Assembly: GCF_000153125.2 (NCBI RefSeq)
Contig: NZ_CM002299.1
Location: forward strand, 558,809-622,808
DNA: 64,000 bases
Reading direction: 5' to 3'
Source of the DNA: Congregibacter litoralis KT71
GTDB taxonomy: Bacteria; Pseudomonadota; Gammaproteobacteria; Pseudomonadales; Halieaceae
Shown piece by piece: positions 24,839 to 34,592 of this stretch. Numbering within the stretch: the stretch's first letter is position 1; every line of letters begins with the position of its first letter. A program made the translations under genes and the position numbers. Under the pieces are notes generated by a model that saw nothing but the letters and a program-made list of their open reading frames with translations, had not been told where the DNA came from and searched no databases.

Positions 24839-26857
24839 ATGCGATTTGTGACTTCCTGTATGTTTTTTCTCGCCTTAGGTATTTCTTTGGCGACGGCGGG
24901 CGCCCAAGCCCAGCCCAACCCCGAATCACGCGTGATGACCATCGATGACCTCATGGCGATGGAGCGCGTACGGGATCCCCAGATCAGCCCCGATGGGCGC
25001 TGGGTGGCCTATACCGTTAGTCAGAAAGATCTTGAGGAAGACAAATCCCGCACCCGAATCTGGATGATGTCGACGGAGGGCGGTGAGCCCATTCCCATGA
25101 CCTCGCCGGATAGCTCCGCAAGCCGCCCCCGCTGGAGCCCTGACAACAAGTATCTGAGCTTTACCGCATCGCGCGGTGAAAACGCCAGGACGCAGGTTTG
25201 GAGTCTCAACCGCCTGGGCGGTGAAGCTATGCAGGTCACGAACGTTAAGCAAGGCGTCAGCGACTTTGCCTGGTCGCCCGACGGAACTCGGCTTTTGCTC
25301 ACGATCAAAGATCCCCGCCCCGCGGATTTGACCGAAGACAAAGACGATGACGATAAGCCGCTGCCTTACGTTATCGATCGCATGCAGTTTAAACAGGACT
25401 ATCAGGGCTACCTGGATCGTCGGCGCGATCACCTTTATGTGTACACCCCGGGTGATGACGCGCCGGTGCAGATCACCTTTGGTGACTACGATGATGATGA
25501 TCCGGTATGGAGTCCCGATGGCAAGTCTGTCGCCTTTGTCAGCGATCGCTCGGAAAATCCCGACCTTTACTACGGCAGCAATATCTGGGTTGTCGATGTT
25601 GATGATGAAAACCACCGCCTCAAAAAAATCACCAAGGACAGCGGACGGGAGCGGTCTCCAAGCTGGAGCCCTGACGGTAAGAGTATTGCTTACATCAGTT
25701 CCCTGGGGCCCGACGTGGGCGGCTCGGCGCTAACACCCACCCGACGTCTCGCTTTGGCGCGTCTGGACGGCGAGAAACGTCAGATCCTGACGCCGAAACT
25801 CGATCGTAACCTGTCGGATCCGCAATTCAGTGACGATGGGCGGCGAATCAGTTTTCGCCTCGAGGACGAGGGTCAGGTTCACCTTGCCTCCATCGGCACG
25901 GATGGAAAAAACTTCCGGCGCGATCTCGAAGGGCCGGTTACGGTGCGTGATGTCGCGCGCAGGGGCGATATGACCGTGGTCTTGGCTGAGAGCGCCGATC
26001 AGCCCGCCAATCTGTTTTCCCTCAGTGATGGATACCTCTCGACACTCACCTCGGTTAACGCGGAGCTCCTTGCGGATGTCTCTCGTCCCCAGGTTGAGAA
26101 GCGCGCTTTTGCCAGCGCCGATGGCACCGAAGTGGAAGCCTTTTATGTGAAGCCCGTGGGCTACGAAGAGGGCAAGCGCTACCCCACAATTTTATGGCTG
26201 CACGGCGGACCCGCCTCGCAGTTCTCCTATAGCTACCGCGATACGGCACAGCTTTTTGCCGCGAATGGTTACGCAGTGATCATGCCCAACCCCCGGGGTT
26301 CTGTCGGTTACGGCGAGGCCTTTGCCAAAGGCACTGTCGCCGCCTGGGGCGAAAAGGATGTTGAGGACGTACTTGCAGCGGTGGACCACGGAATAGAGAT
26401 CGGTCTGGTCGATGGCGACCGCATGGGTGTGGGCGGCTGGTCTTACGGCGGGATTCTCACTAATTACGTGATTACCCAGAGCACGCGATTCAAGGCCGCG
26501 TCCTCCGGCGCGAGTTTGGGCCTGGTGCCCGCTAACTACGGCCATGATCAGTATCAGCTGATGTATGAACTGGAGTTTGGCCTGCCCTGGGAGAACCGCG
26601 AGCGCTGGGATGCCCTGTCGCCGTTTTGGAAGGTTGAAGACATCACTACGCCAACGTTGTGGATGGGCGGAGAAGTGGATTGGAACGTTCCCATCATTAA
26701 TTCCGAGCAGATGTACATTGCCATGAAGCGTCTGGGTGTCGACACGCAGTTGGTCGTCTACCCGGATGAGCATCACGGGATTCGTCGACCGAGCTTTATC
26801 AAAGATCGCTACCAGCGCTGGCTTGCCTGGTTTGATCAATACCTGAAAGCACCCTAA
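24839..26857 (+). CDS. Exported S9-family (prolyl oligopeptidase-like) peptidase
   Basis: A 672-residue protein with a signal peptide (ending GAQAQ), an N-terminal beta-propeller of TolB/DPP-IV type with repeated SPDG motifs (ISPDGRWVAYTVS, WSPDGKSVAFVS), and a C-terminal alpha/beta hydrolase domain. The nucleophile elbow is GGWSYGG (about 532-538), the acid is probably Asp in GGEVDWNVP, and the histidine is in DEHHGI. These enzymes release dipeptides or acylated residues from short peptides in the periplasm. It precedes the M20 hydrolase by 18 bp, so the two are probably cotranscribed. Confidence 0.92.
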   Translation: MRFVTSCMFFLALGISLATAGAQAQPNPESRVMTIDDLMAMERVRDPQISPDGRWVAYTVSQKDLEEDKSRTRIWMMSTEGGEPIPMTSPDSSASRPRWSPDNKYLSFTASRGENARTQVWSLNRLGGEAMQVTNVKQGVSDFAWSPDGTRLLLTIKDPRPADLTEDKDDDDKPLPYVIDRMQFKQDYQGYLDRRRDHLYVYTPGDDAPVQITFGDYDDDDPVWSPDGKSVAFVSDRSENPDLYYGSNIWVVDVDDENHRLKKITKDSGRERSPSWSPDGKSIAYISSLGPDVGGSALTPTRRLALARLDGEKRQILTPKLDRNLSDPQFSDDGRRISFRLEDEGQVHLASIGTDGKNFRRDLEGPVTVRDVARRGDMTVVLAESADQPANLFSLSDGYLSTLTSVNAELLADVSRPQVEKRAFASADGTEVEAFYVKPVGYEEGKRYPTILWLHGGPASQFSYSYRDTAQLFAANGYAVIMPNPRGSVGYGEAFAKGTVAAWGEKDVEDVLAAVDHGIEIGLVDGDRMGVGGWSYGGILTNYVITQSTRFKAASSGASLGLVPANYGHDQYQLMYELEFGLPWENRERWDALSPFWKVEDITTPTLWMGGEVDWNVPIINSEQMYIAMKRLGVDTQLVVYPDEHHGIRRPSFIKDRYQRWLAWFDQYLKAP

Positions 26858-26875
26858 AAACGCCGGGAGAGTTCC

Positions 26876-28165
26876 ATGAGACTATTTGTTGGCTTCGTTG
26901 CCTTGATGCTGAGCCAGAGCCTGGCCTTTGCGCAGCCGCTGCTCACCGCCACCGCCGAGCGCATGCAGTCGCGCATCGAAGCCTTGGCTGCCTTTGGTGC
27001 CAATCCCGAGGGAGGTGTCAGCCGCGTCGCCTTTACCGATGCAGATTTAGCCGCCCGGGAATGGCTCAAGGCAGAGCTGCGTGAGTTGGGCCTGTCCGTG
27101 CGCACGGACACGGCAGGCAACATCATCGGTCGCCGCGAAGGCTCCCAGCCGGGCTTTCCGCCGATTATGTTTGGCTCGCACATCGACTCCGTGCCCGGCG
27201 GTGGCAACTACGACGGGCAGGTGGGGGTGGTGGGCGCCTTGGAAGTCATCAGCGTTTTGAATGACGCCGATATTACTACCCGTCACCCCCTGGAATTCGT
27301 CAGCTTTACCGACGAAGAGGGCGGTCTGGTGGGCAGCCGGGCCATGGTGGGTAAGCTCACCCAGGCCGGCATGGATGTTGTGTCCAACAGTGGCCTGGTT
27401 ACCCGCGATGGCATCGCTCGCGTCGGTGGCGATCCCGAGCGCATCGCCGAGGCGGCTCGCAGCCCCGAGAGTCTCCGCGCCTTTTTTGAGCTGCACATCG
27501 AGCAGGGCGGGATTCTCGAGCAAAAGAATCTTCAGATCGGTGTCGTCGAGGGCATTGTGGGAATTCAGTGGTGGGACATCACCGTAAGCGGTGTGGCCAA
27601 TCACGGCGGTACTACCCCCATGCCGCAACGCGTTGATGCTCTGGTGTCCGCCTCGGAACTGACCCTGGCGATTAATCGCATTGCCCTGGAGCTCGAAGGC
27701 CGTCAGGTGGCCACCGTGGGCCGCATAGAGGCCTTCCCCGGAGCGCCCAACGTCGTGCCGGGCAAGGTGGTGATGAGTCTGGAAGTACGGGATCTGAGCG
27801 AGAATAAAATTTGGGAGGTGTTCAGGCTCATTGAAGCCGAAGCAGCGCGCATCGCGACCGCCCGGGGCACGACCATCAGCTTTACGGAGTTGGACACGGC
27901 ATCACCGCCGGCACCGACGGACACCGAGACGCGTGACATTATCGAAGCGGCGGCTAAGCGTCTGGGTTACAGCTACCAGCGTATGCCCTCGGGCGCGGGG
28001 CACGATGCCCAGGATCTTGCTCAGATAACGCCTACGGGTATGATTTTTGTGCCCAGCAAGGGTGGCATCAGTCATTCACCCTTTGAGTACACCTCACCCG
28101 AAGACATGGCGCGGGGCGCGTCGGTGCTCTTACAGGCGATTTTGGCAACGGATGATCAAAGCTAG
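26876..28165 (+). CDS. Exported M20-family carbamoylase / allantoate amidohydrolase-like enzyme
   Basis: A 429-residue zinc-type hydrolase with a signal peptide (ending LAFAQ). The hydantoinase/carbamoylase subfamily is shown by GVSRVAFTDADLAAREWL, the metal-site FGSHIDSVPGGGNYDGQVGV, SFTDEEGG, ELHIEQGGILE and the lid sequence GVANHGGTTPMPQRVDA. The C-terminal PSGAGHDAQDLAQ supplies another metal ligand. Family members remove carbamoyl groups from N-carbamoyl amino acids or open allantoate. The signal peptide places it in the periplasm, unlike most relatives. It follows the S9 peptidase and may process peptide-derived or ureido compounds. Confidence 0.9.
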   Translation: MRLFVGFVALMLSQSLAFAQPLLTATAERMQSRIEALAAFGANPEGGVSRVAFTDADLAAREWLKAELRELGLSVRTDTAGNIIGRREGSQPGFPPIMFGSHIDSVPGGGNYDGQVGVVGALEVISVLNDADITTRHPLEFVSFTDEEGGLVGSRAMVGKLTQAGMDVVSNSGLVTRDGIARVGGDPERIAEAARSPESLRAFFELHIEQGGILEQKNLQIGVVEGIVGIQWWDITVSGVANHGGTTPMPQRVDALVSASELTLAINRIALELEGRQVATVGRIEAFPGAPNVVPGKVVMSLEVRDLSENKIWEVFRLIEAEAARIATARGTTISFTELDTASPPAPTDTETRDIIEAAAKRLGYSYQRMPSGAGHDAQDLAQITPTGMIFVPSKGGISHSPFEYTSPEDMARGASVLLQAILATDDQS

Positions 28166-28291
28166 GGTCGTAGAGCGCCGTAGTTGCGATGATGTGTCGA
28201 AGCTTCATGAGACATTGCCCCGTAGTTTGATCAGTAGTGCTGCGAGACCGAATGCGCTATCGTCAGTGCATCCGGTTTTGAGGTTAATGAT

Positions 28292-30517
28292 GTGAGCTTT
28301 CTCGGCGAACTCAAGCGTCGTAATGTCTTTCGCGTAGCGGGCGTGTATGTGGTCGTCAGCTGGGTGATCGTGCAGGTTGCCGCCACGCTGGAAGAGGCCA
28401 TCTCCTTACCAGCTTGGTTTGACGCCGTAGCCGTGTCCTTTCTCGCTATCGCATTCCCCATTGTTGTGGTGTTTGCCTGGGCATTTGAGCTGACCCCCGA
28501 GGGAATTCAGCGCACTTCCGCCGTATCAACCGAAGACAGTATTACGGAGCAGACGGCCTCTAAGCTCGATATGGTGCTGATTCTGGCGCTGCTAGTGTTT
28601 GCCGGGGCGATGGTGTTACCGCGGTTTCTTCCTCAAGAGACGGTTCCCGCCGCAGAGACTGTGGCGTCCGCGTCGACCTCAGACGAGGCGATGGTTGCGG
28701 CGGCTACGCCACCTGTTCAAGACGCATCTATTGCCGTATTACCTTTTGCTGATCTGTCGCCCGATGGTGATCAGGAATACTTTGCCGACGGTATCTCCGA
28801 AGAGCTGTTGAACGTACTGGCGCAGGTCGATGGCATGAAGGTGGCGGGTCGCACCTCGTCTTTTGCCTTCAAGGGTCGTAACGAAGATCTTCGCGAGATC
28901 GGCCAGGTGCTCAATGTGGCACATATTCTCGAGGGATCCGTGCGCAGCCAGGGCGATAAGGTGCGGGTGACCGCGCAGCTGATTCAGGTGAGCGATGGTT
29001 TCCATTTGTGGTCGCAAACCTACGACCGCGATCTCAGCGATATTTTTGCCGTGCAGGATGACATTGCGCAGCAGATTCTGGTCGCGATGACCGATGAGTT
29101 GATGTCGGATAAGGCACCGTCTATCGCGCCGGCCGCTCGCACAGACATCAGTGCTTTCAATTTGTTTTTGGAAGCTCGGGACCTGATTTCTACCCGTGAC
29201 GAAGCCGCCATGCAGCGGGCGCTGGAATTACTCAATCAGGCGATAGAGATAGATCCGACCTATGCGCCGGCGTATGCATCCCGCGCCAAGGCCTACACGT
29301 TGCTCTCGGACCGGCCTGGGTCCTACGGGAGTATCCCGGCCAAAGAGGCGTTGGCGCATGCGCGTGCAAACGTCGACAAAGCGCTTGCGCTGGACTCAAA
29401 ACTTGCTGACGCTTATGCAGTACAGGGTTTGATTAACGCTGATACGGGCAGACCGGATTTTGCGGTATCGAGCTTGCGGCGGGCGATAGAACTCAACCCT
29501 AACTCCTTGGATGCGCGCAACTGGCTAGGCCTGGCTCTTTCGTTTAATGGTCGGCTTCGGGACGTGGCAGATCAATTAAAGACCCTGGTTGACATTGATC
29601 CTCTCTACCGTCCAGGCGTGACCAATACAATTCTATATAACTATCGTATTGGCGATTTTGAAACCGCCAAGAAAGTAGGCGAGCGTTACATTCGCGCTAA
29701 TCCGGGAAGAGCCGAGAGCATAAGACTTCAATCAGGACTTTTGAACCTTGATAATCAACCTGCCGAGAGCATTCTTCTGCAGGAAACCGTGCCGCTGGAA
29801 GAGTTCGACCGCCGAACCTCCGGGGAATTGCGGTCTCAATATTACGACCTCGGTATCAATGCCGAGTACAACGGGCCCCATAAGCTTCGACCGCTCTTTG
29901 AGCCCTACGGGGATTTTAAAGAGGGCAATGAATCTGAGGCGCTTGCCAAGGCCCGCAAAGCCGTTGCTGATTTTCCTGAGTACTACGCAGCACATACCAT
30001 TTACATACGAGTGCTGTCTGAAACGAAATCTGATGCTGAGCTTGCCGGGCATTTCGCCTCGGCGTTTGATGGCAGCCTGGAGACTTACGCAACCAAATTG
30101 CGTCCATCGGTGACAGTGAACCCTCCGCCCTATTCCGAGTTGGCGCTGGCGCTGCGTACCGTCGGTGACAATGCCGGCTATGACGATGCAATGCAGCGCT
30201 GGCGCTTCACCATCGATATGTTTCGTGCGGGCGGCGACGTGTCTCCAGGGCGTGATCTTGATGAAGCGCTGTACCTGGCGATTGCCGGCGACGACGAGGC
30301 GAGCATCGATTTTTTGGAGTCAGCCTTTGCTAAGCGCCACCCCCTGGACGTGTTTTTGTTTAAATCTCGAGCCTTTAAGTCCTTGGAGCTTCACCCGCGC
30401 TTTGCGGCTCTTCGTCGCGCGAACCTCGTGCGCGTCAATGAAGAGCGCGCGATCCTTGGTTATCCGCCGTTGGATGAGAGCTACTACGGGATAGAGACTG
30501 CATCTACCTCTGACTAG
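28292..30517 (+). CDS. TolB-like/TPR membrane protein
   Basis: A 741-residue protein from a GTG at 28292 (GAGG nearby). The conserved N-terminal SFLGELKRRNVFRVAG is followed by membrane helices at about 20-40, 48-66 and 90-108. A TolB N-terminal-like domain comes next (ASIAVLPFADLSPDGDQEYFADGISEELLNVLA, with HILEGSVRSQGDKVRVTAQLI), then TPR repeats from about 285 to the end. Proteins of this plan are common in marine gammaproteobacteria, sometimes next to adenylate cyclase or peptidase genes. They are thought to be assembly or signalling scaffolds, but no function is established. Confidence 0.85.
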   Translation: MSFLGELKRRNVFRVAGVYVVVSWVIVQVAATLEEAISLPAWFDAVAVSFLAIAFPIVVVFAWAFELTPEGIQRTSAVSTEDSITEQTASKLDMVLILALLVFAGAMVLPRFLPQETVPAAETVASASTSDEAMVAAATPPVQDASIAVLPFADLSPDGDQEYFADGISEELLNVLAQVDGMKVAGRTSSFAFKGRNEDLREIGQVLNVAHILEGSVRSQGDKVRVTAQLIQVSDGFHLWSQTYDRDLSDIFAVQDDIAQQILVAMTDELMSDKAPSIAPAARTDISAFNLFLEARDLISTRDEAAMQRALELLNQAIEIDPTYAPAYASRAKAYTLLSDRPGSYGSIPAKEALAHARANVDKALALDSKLADAYAVQGLINADTGRPDFAVSSLRRAIELNPNSLDARNWLGLALSFNGRLRDVADQLKTLVDIDPLYRPGVTNTILYNYRIGDFETAKKVGERYIRANPGRAESIRLQSGLLNLDNQPAESILLQETVPLEEFDRRTSGELRSQYYDLGINAEYNGPHKLRPLFEPYGDFKEGNESEALAKARKAVADFPEYYAAHTIYIRVLSETKSDAELAGHFASAFDGSLETYATKLRPSVTVNPPPYSELALALRTVGDNAGYDDAMQRWRFTIDMFRAGGDVSPGRDLDEALYLAIAGDDEASIDFLESAFAKRHPLDVFLFKSRAFKSLELHPRFAALRRANLVRVNEERAILGYPPLDESYYGIETASTSD

Positions 30518-30639
30518 CTTGCCCTCGGGAATTTGGTAGATTTGCTGCGCGCGACGTAACGAGTCCATAGCGCGATAGAACGCATACAGTAATCGTAAGA
30601 CCCTACGCTACACTGCGCTTTTGTCGAGAGATTCTGCAA

Positions 30640-31293
30640 ATGCTTCGCTCCCTCCTCGTTCCGGTCCTGTTCCTGCCTCTGGTTGGCTGTGTTTCCAGCG
30701 GTGTTCGCGATGTGGAAGTGACGCCGCCCAAGACCCTCGATACGCAAATAGGCAGCTCGCTTGTTTTGAATCTACCGGCGGGTGACTTCGTGGTGGAGTC
30801 CTCGGAAGATGACTTGCTGCACGTGGCTGTGCGGTTTTTCTGTAGCGCCGACGGTGAAACCTGTCGTAAAAACGCAGAGGAGGCGGGCATCGTGATAACC
30901 CAGCAGGGCGACAGGTCTACGCTGTCATTCAAGCCTTCTTCAGCCTATACAACGCGACACGCTGATTTGCGTTTTACCGTGCAGGTGCCAGAGATCGAAG
31001 ATCTGGATATTGGTATGGATGCTGGGGCTTTGGCAGTCGACCTTCCCAGTGGTTGCCTGAATGTGAAAGCCGGCGCCGGCGATGTGAGCATCCGAGTTCC
31101 CGCCGCCAGCGTTGGCACCGTCAAGCTTGACGCCAACATTGGCGATGCCAACCTGCAAACACCAGGTAAGGAGGTCTTTGACGAGCGCAAACTCCTCGTA
31201 GGCTCCGAGGTGCTTTGGGAACAGGGCACCGGCAGCTGTACGCTTCGCGCAAAGCTTCAGGCCGGTAACCTGAGTGTGCGCTTAACAGATTAG
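30640..31293 (+). CDS. Lipoprotein with DUF4097-like beta-helix
   Basis: A 217-residue protein with a lipobox at VGC (Cys17), so probably membrane-anchored. The rest is a run of short beta strands (SLVLNLPAGDFVVESS, LDIGMDAGALAVDLPSG, VKLDANIGDANL, AKLQAGNLSVRLTD) like the DUF4097/DUF2807 auto-transporter-adhesin-head fold. The function is unknown. It has its own upstream gap of 122 bp after the TPR gene and converges with the nitroreductase. Confidence 0.7.
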   Translation: MLRSLLVPVLFLPLVGCVSSGVRDVEVTPPKTLDTQIGSSLVLNLPAGDFVVESSEDDLLHVAVRFFCSADGETCRKNAEEAGIVITQQGDRSTLSFKPSSAYTTRHADLRFTVQVPEIEDLDIGMDAGALAVDLPSGCLNVKAGAGDVSIRVPAASVGTVKLDANIGDANLQTPGKEVFDERKLLVGSEVLWEQGTGSCTLRAKLQAGNLSVRLTD

Positions 31294-31359
31294 TGGTGCC
31301 TTGCGGGTGACGCCTAAGGTTTTCTTTCCGCATTCATGAGTGCTGACCCTGTTCCCGAT

Positions 31360-32052
31360 TCATTCAAAGCCGAGAAAAGTGGCAACGTCGTCGACGGGGC
31401 GTCGTTTTGACACGACGGCATTAGCCGGAAAGCTCTCGTCGGGGTAACCCAGCGCAATACTGATCAGGATCACCTGGTCTTCAGGAATATTGAGGTGCTC
31501 GCGTACCACCGGCGAGTGCATAACACCCTGACTGTTAATCACGGATCCAACGCCTCGGGACCAGGCGGCATTGACCAGCATGTTGCTCAGGGCGCCGCAG
31601 TCAAAGGGCGCAATATCGCCACCCTGCAATTGCTTATCGTAGGTGATCACCATCAACAGGGGTGCGTCGAAAATTCGAAAGCCCCGCATGGTCCAGTTAT
31701 CCCGGCCGGCTTTGTCATCCCGCACAATACCCATGGCCTCAAAGAGCTGAACCGCGACTTCGATCTGACGTTTGCGATGGTCACCTTCATAGGCACCGGA
31801 CTCCATACGTTCGAAGGACGGCGCGGTACCTGATGCGGTGCGCTCGGTACTGTCCCGACGAATCGCCTCTAATACATCACCGGCAGCAATATGCACATGC
31901 CAGGGCTGGGAGTTGTAAGAAGAGGGCGCGCGCGTTGCCAGGGACACAATTTCTTCGATCACAGGCTTTGGGATCGGGTCGGGTTTAAAACCGCGAATAC
32001 TTCGCCGGCCTAAAACAACCTCATCGAATCCTCTTTCAAGATCTTCACTCAC
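31360..32052 (-). CDS. Nitroreductase-family flavoenzyme
   Basis: A 230-residue FMN-dependent reductase: it has VVLGRRSIRGFKPDPIP at the start, the FMN-binding LATRAPSSYNSQPWHVHI, and a C-terminal ISIALGYPDES. These motifs define the nitroreductase superfamily, which reduces nitro groups, quinones or other substrates with NAD(P)H as homodimers. PF00881-type members of this length are usually cytoplasmic. It is a single gene, divergent from the esterase at 32204 by 151 bp. The substrate is unknown. Confidence 0.92.
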   Translation of the reverse strand: MSEDLERGFDEVVLGRRSIRGFKPDPIPKPVIEEIVSLATRAPSSYNSQPWHVHIAAGDVLEAIRRDSTERTASGTAPSFERMESGAYEGDHRKRQIEVAVQLFEAMGIVRDDKAGRDNWTMRGFRIFDAPLLMVITYDKQLQGGDIAPFDCGALSNMLVNAAWSRGVGSVINSQGVMHSPVVREHLNIPEDQVILISIALGYPDESFPANAVVSKRRPVDDVATFLGFE

Positions 32053-32203
32053 TCCACTTCACTCCCTTCTTTATGTATGTGTTCCGCAATCTTGGGCTCG
32101 GCTTTGCCCGACATGCGGGCCCGCCATTTTACATAGCTCGCAATGATCAAGAGAAAACCATTGTGCTATGGTCGCCTGCATATTTTTTGAGGACGCTCCG
32201 ATT

Positions 32204-33964
32204 ATGAAACTACCTCTTAAAGCCCTTACCACCGTAGTGCTCCTTGGCGGCTTATGGGGCTGCAACGAAGCGCCCATGGCGACCGCCGTGCCCGCTGCTG
32301 AGCAGCCCGCTTCGGGGCCTGCTTTCACCATTCGTTTTGACGAGGCCCTGGGGACGCAACCCCAGGACGGCCGCCTGCTCCTTATGCTCTCCAACACGGA
32401 CCGCGACGAGCCCAGGTTTCTTGTTGATAACTCCCTGGACACCCAGCTGATTTACGGTCGCAATGTCAGCGATTGGGCACCGGGTGCCGACATGCTCATC
32501 GACGCTGCGCATATTGGCTTTCCCATTAACTCGCTGGCGGAACTCCCTCCGGGGCGCTACTTCGTTCAGGCGCTGTTGAATCGCTACCAGGACTTTACAT
32601 TGAGCAACGGCAAAACCGTGAGCCTGCCGCCGGATCAGGGTGAGGGCCAGCAATGGAATCGCAAGCCCGGTAACTATCTGTCAGAGCCCGTAGCCCTCGA
32701 TATCACCCCCGATGGTGTGTACGAGATTGTGCTGGATCAGCAGATTCCCCCCATAGAGCCGGCCCGGGACACGGAGTTTGTTAAGCATGTGCGCATGAAG
32801 AGTGAACTGTTGTCGGAGTTCTGGGGTGAGGATGTGTATCTGGGCGCGCACGTTTTGCTGCCCCACGGCTTCGAGGAGCATCCCGAGGCACGCTACCCCC
32901 TCATGGTGTTTCACGGGCATTTTCCCAGTGACTTTGGCGCCTTTCGTCCCGAGCCGCCGGACCCTGATCTCGAGCCGGTGTACAGCGAGCGCTTCAGCAT
33001 GGAAGGCTACAACATTATCCAGCAACAGGAGGCGCACAATAACTACCTGCGTTGGATAGCCGATGACTTCCCGCGTTTTCTGGCCATCGAGATCCAGCAT
33101 CCCACGCCCTATTACGACGATTCCTATGCCGTGAACTCTGCAAGCCAGGGCCCCTACGGTGACGCGATCAACTATGAGCTGATTCCCTTTATCGAAGAGC
33201 AGTTCCGCGGCATCGGCGAAGGCTGGGCGCGATTTACCTACGGCGGCTCCACGGGCGGCTGGGAGGCCATGGCTACGCAGATGTTTTACCCCGATGAGTT
33301 TAACGGGGCCTTTGTCGCCTGCCCCGATCCCATCGATTTTCGTGCCTACCTCACCATGAACATCTACGAAGACAGCAACGCCTACTACTACCCGAGTGAT
33401 TTTCAGAAGATCCCCAGACCCGGGCGACGGGATTATCTGGGTAATGTCACGGCGAGCATCAAGGATCAGAATGACCTGGAGCGTGTGCTGGGCGATCGCA
33501 ACCGCTCGGGGCAGCAGTTTGATATCTGGGAGGCGACCTTCTCGCCCATGGATGACGACGGTTACCCTGCGGATCTCTGGGATCCCGAGACGGGCGACAT
33601 CGATCCGGAAATAGCGGCCTATTGGAAAGAGAATTTTGATCTTAGCTATATCCTGCGCCGTGATTGGGAAACTCTGGGTCCTAAACTTGAAGGCAAGCTA
33701 CATATCTACACCGGTGACATGGATAACTACTATCTCAATAATGCCGTGTACCTCGTCGAAGAGTTTTTGGAGAGCACAACCGCGCCGTATTACGGCGGCG
33801 AAGTGGACTATGGTGATCGCGCGGAACACTGCTGGAATGGTGATCAGGAGAACGGCAACCACCTGTCTCGCCTGCGCTACAACTGGATGTACGTGCCCAG
33901 GATACTCAAGCGTATCGAGGAAAGTGCGCCCGAAGGCGCTGATGTGAGCAGCTGGAGATATTAA
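32204..33964 (+). CDS. Lipoprotein alpha/beta-hydrolase (putative esterase)
   Basis: A 586-residue protein; the ATG at 32204 gives a clean lipoprotein signal (LLGGLWGC). An N-terminal beta domain of about 180 residues precedes an alpha/beta-hydrolase part beginning VYLGAHVLLPHGFEEHPEARY. The nucleophile is probably the Ser of YGGSTGGWEAM (near residue 347), and the C-terminal NGDQENGNHLSRLRYNW may carry the catalytic His. This resembles the putative esterase (esterase D/enterochelin esterase-like) group. The large size is unusual. It is followed 42 bp later by a DsrE-like gene, so they may be cotranscribed. Confidence 0.72.
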   Translation: MKLPLKALTTVVLLGGLWGCNEAPMATAVPAAEQPASGPAFTIRFDEALGTQPQDGRLLLMLSNTDRDEPRFLVDNSLDTQLIYGRNVSDWAPGADMLIDAAHIGFPINSLAELPPGRYFVQALLNRYQDFTLSNGKTVSLPPDQGEGQQWNRKPGNYLSEPVALDITPDGVYEIVLDQQIPPIEPARDTEFVKHVRMKSELLSEFWGEDVYLGAHVLLPHGFEEHPEARYPLMVFHGHFPSDFGAFRPEPPDPDLEPVYSERFSMEGYNIIQQQEAHNNYLRWIADDFPRFLAIEIQHPTPYYDDSYAVNSASQGPYGDAINYELIPFIEEQFRGIGEGWARFTYGGSTGGWEAMATQMFYPDEFNGAFVACPDPIDFRAYLTMNIYEDSNAYYYPSDFQKIPRPGRRDYLGNVTASIKDQNDLERVLGDRNRSGQQFDIWEATFSPMDDDGYPADLWDPETGDIDPEIAAYWKENFDLSYILRRDWETLGPKLEGKLHIYTGDMDNYYLNNAVYLVEEFLESTTAPYYGGEVDYGDRAEHCWNGDQENGNHLSRLRYNWMYVPRILKRIEESAPEGADVSSWRY

Positions 33965-34006
33965 ACTGGCCGTTGATCTTCAATCTTCAAGAAAAGGTAA
34001 ATCAGT

Positions 34007-34537
34007 ATGATGATAATGCGATGGTTTACGGTAATTTCTGCGGCTTTGCTTCTCCCTCAGGGTGTCCTGGCGGGGCCTGAAGACTTCCATTCCGACGGCC
34101 TGATCAAGGGCTATGGCCGGTTTGCCGATGTGCCCACGGCAAAACCTCTACCCGCCGATACGCGCTTTAAATTCGCCATTGATGTGGTGGATGGTGGGGT
34201 CACGGGCGAGGTGAACAACCGCTTTAAAATTGCTGCCGGCTTTATCAATCTTCAGCATGCCAACGGTATCCCCCCGGAGAACGTCGACATCGCGTTGGTG
34301 GTGCACGGCACGGCACACAGAGACCTGCTGAATGACGACGCTTACGGCGGCAAGAACCCCAATGCTGAGCTTTTGAGTATTCTCCAGGGCTACAACGTGA
34401 AGGTGCTGTACTGCGGTCAGAACGCAGTGGCCCGGGATATTTCCCCTGACGACCTGCTACCGGGTGTGGAGATGACGCATTCGGCGACCACGACGCACGT
34501 GCTGCTGCAGCAGCAGGGCTATGCGCTTCGCCCTTAG
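34007..34537 (+). CDS. Exported DsrE-like protein
   Basis: A 176-residue protein with a signal peptide ending VLAG. The mature part has a DsrE/DsrF-like alpha/beta fold: RFKFAIDVVDGG, FINLQHANGIPPENVDIALVVHG, ILQGYNVKVLYCGQNA and a terminal ATTTHVLLQQQGY. The cysteine in VLYCGQNA is at the place where DsrE proteins carry sulfur. Such periplasmic forms are common but their role, perhaps in sulfur transfer, is not established. It lies between two hydrolase genes on the same strand. Confidence 0.82.
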   Translation: MMIMRWFTVISAALLLPQGVLAGPEDFHSDGLIKGYGRFADVPTAKPLPADTRFKFAIDVVDGGVTGEVNNRFKIAAGFINLQHANGIPPENVDIALVVHGTAHRDLLNDDAYGGKNPNAELLSILQGYNVKVLYCGQNAVARDISPDDLLPGVEMTHSATTTHVLLQQQGYALRP

Positions 34538-34592
34538 TCCACCGCTGGTAAGGAAAGCTTAAGCCGATGATGGCAAGGAAGGAGAACGGTGA

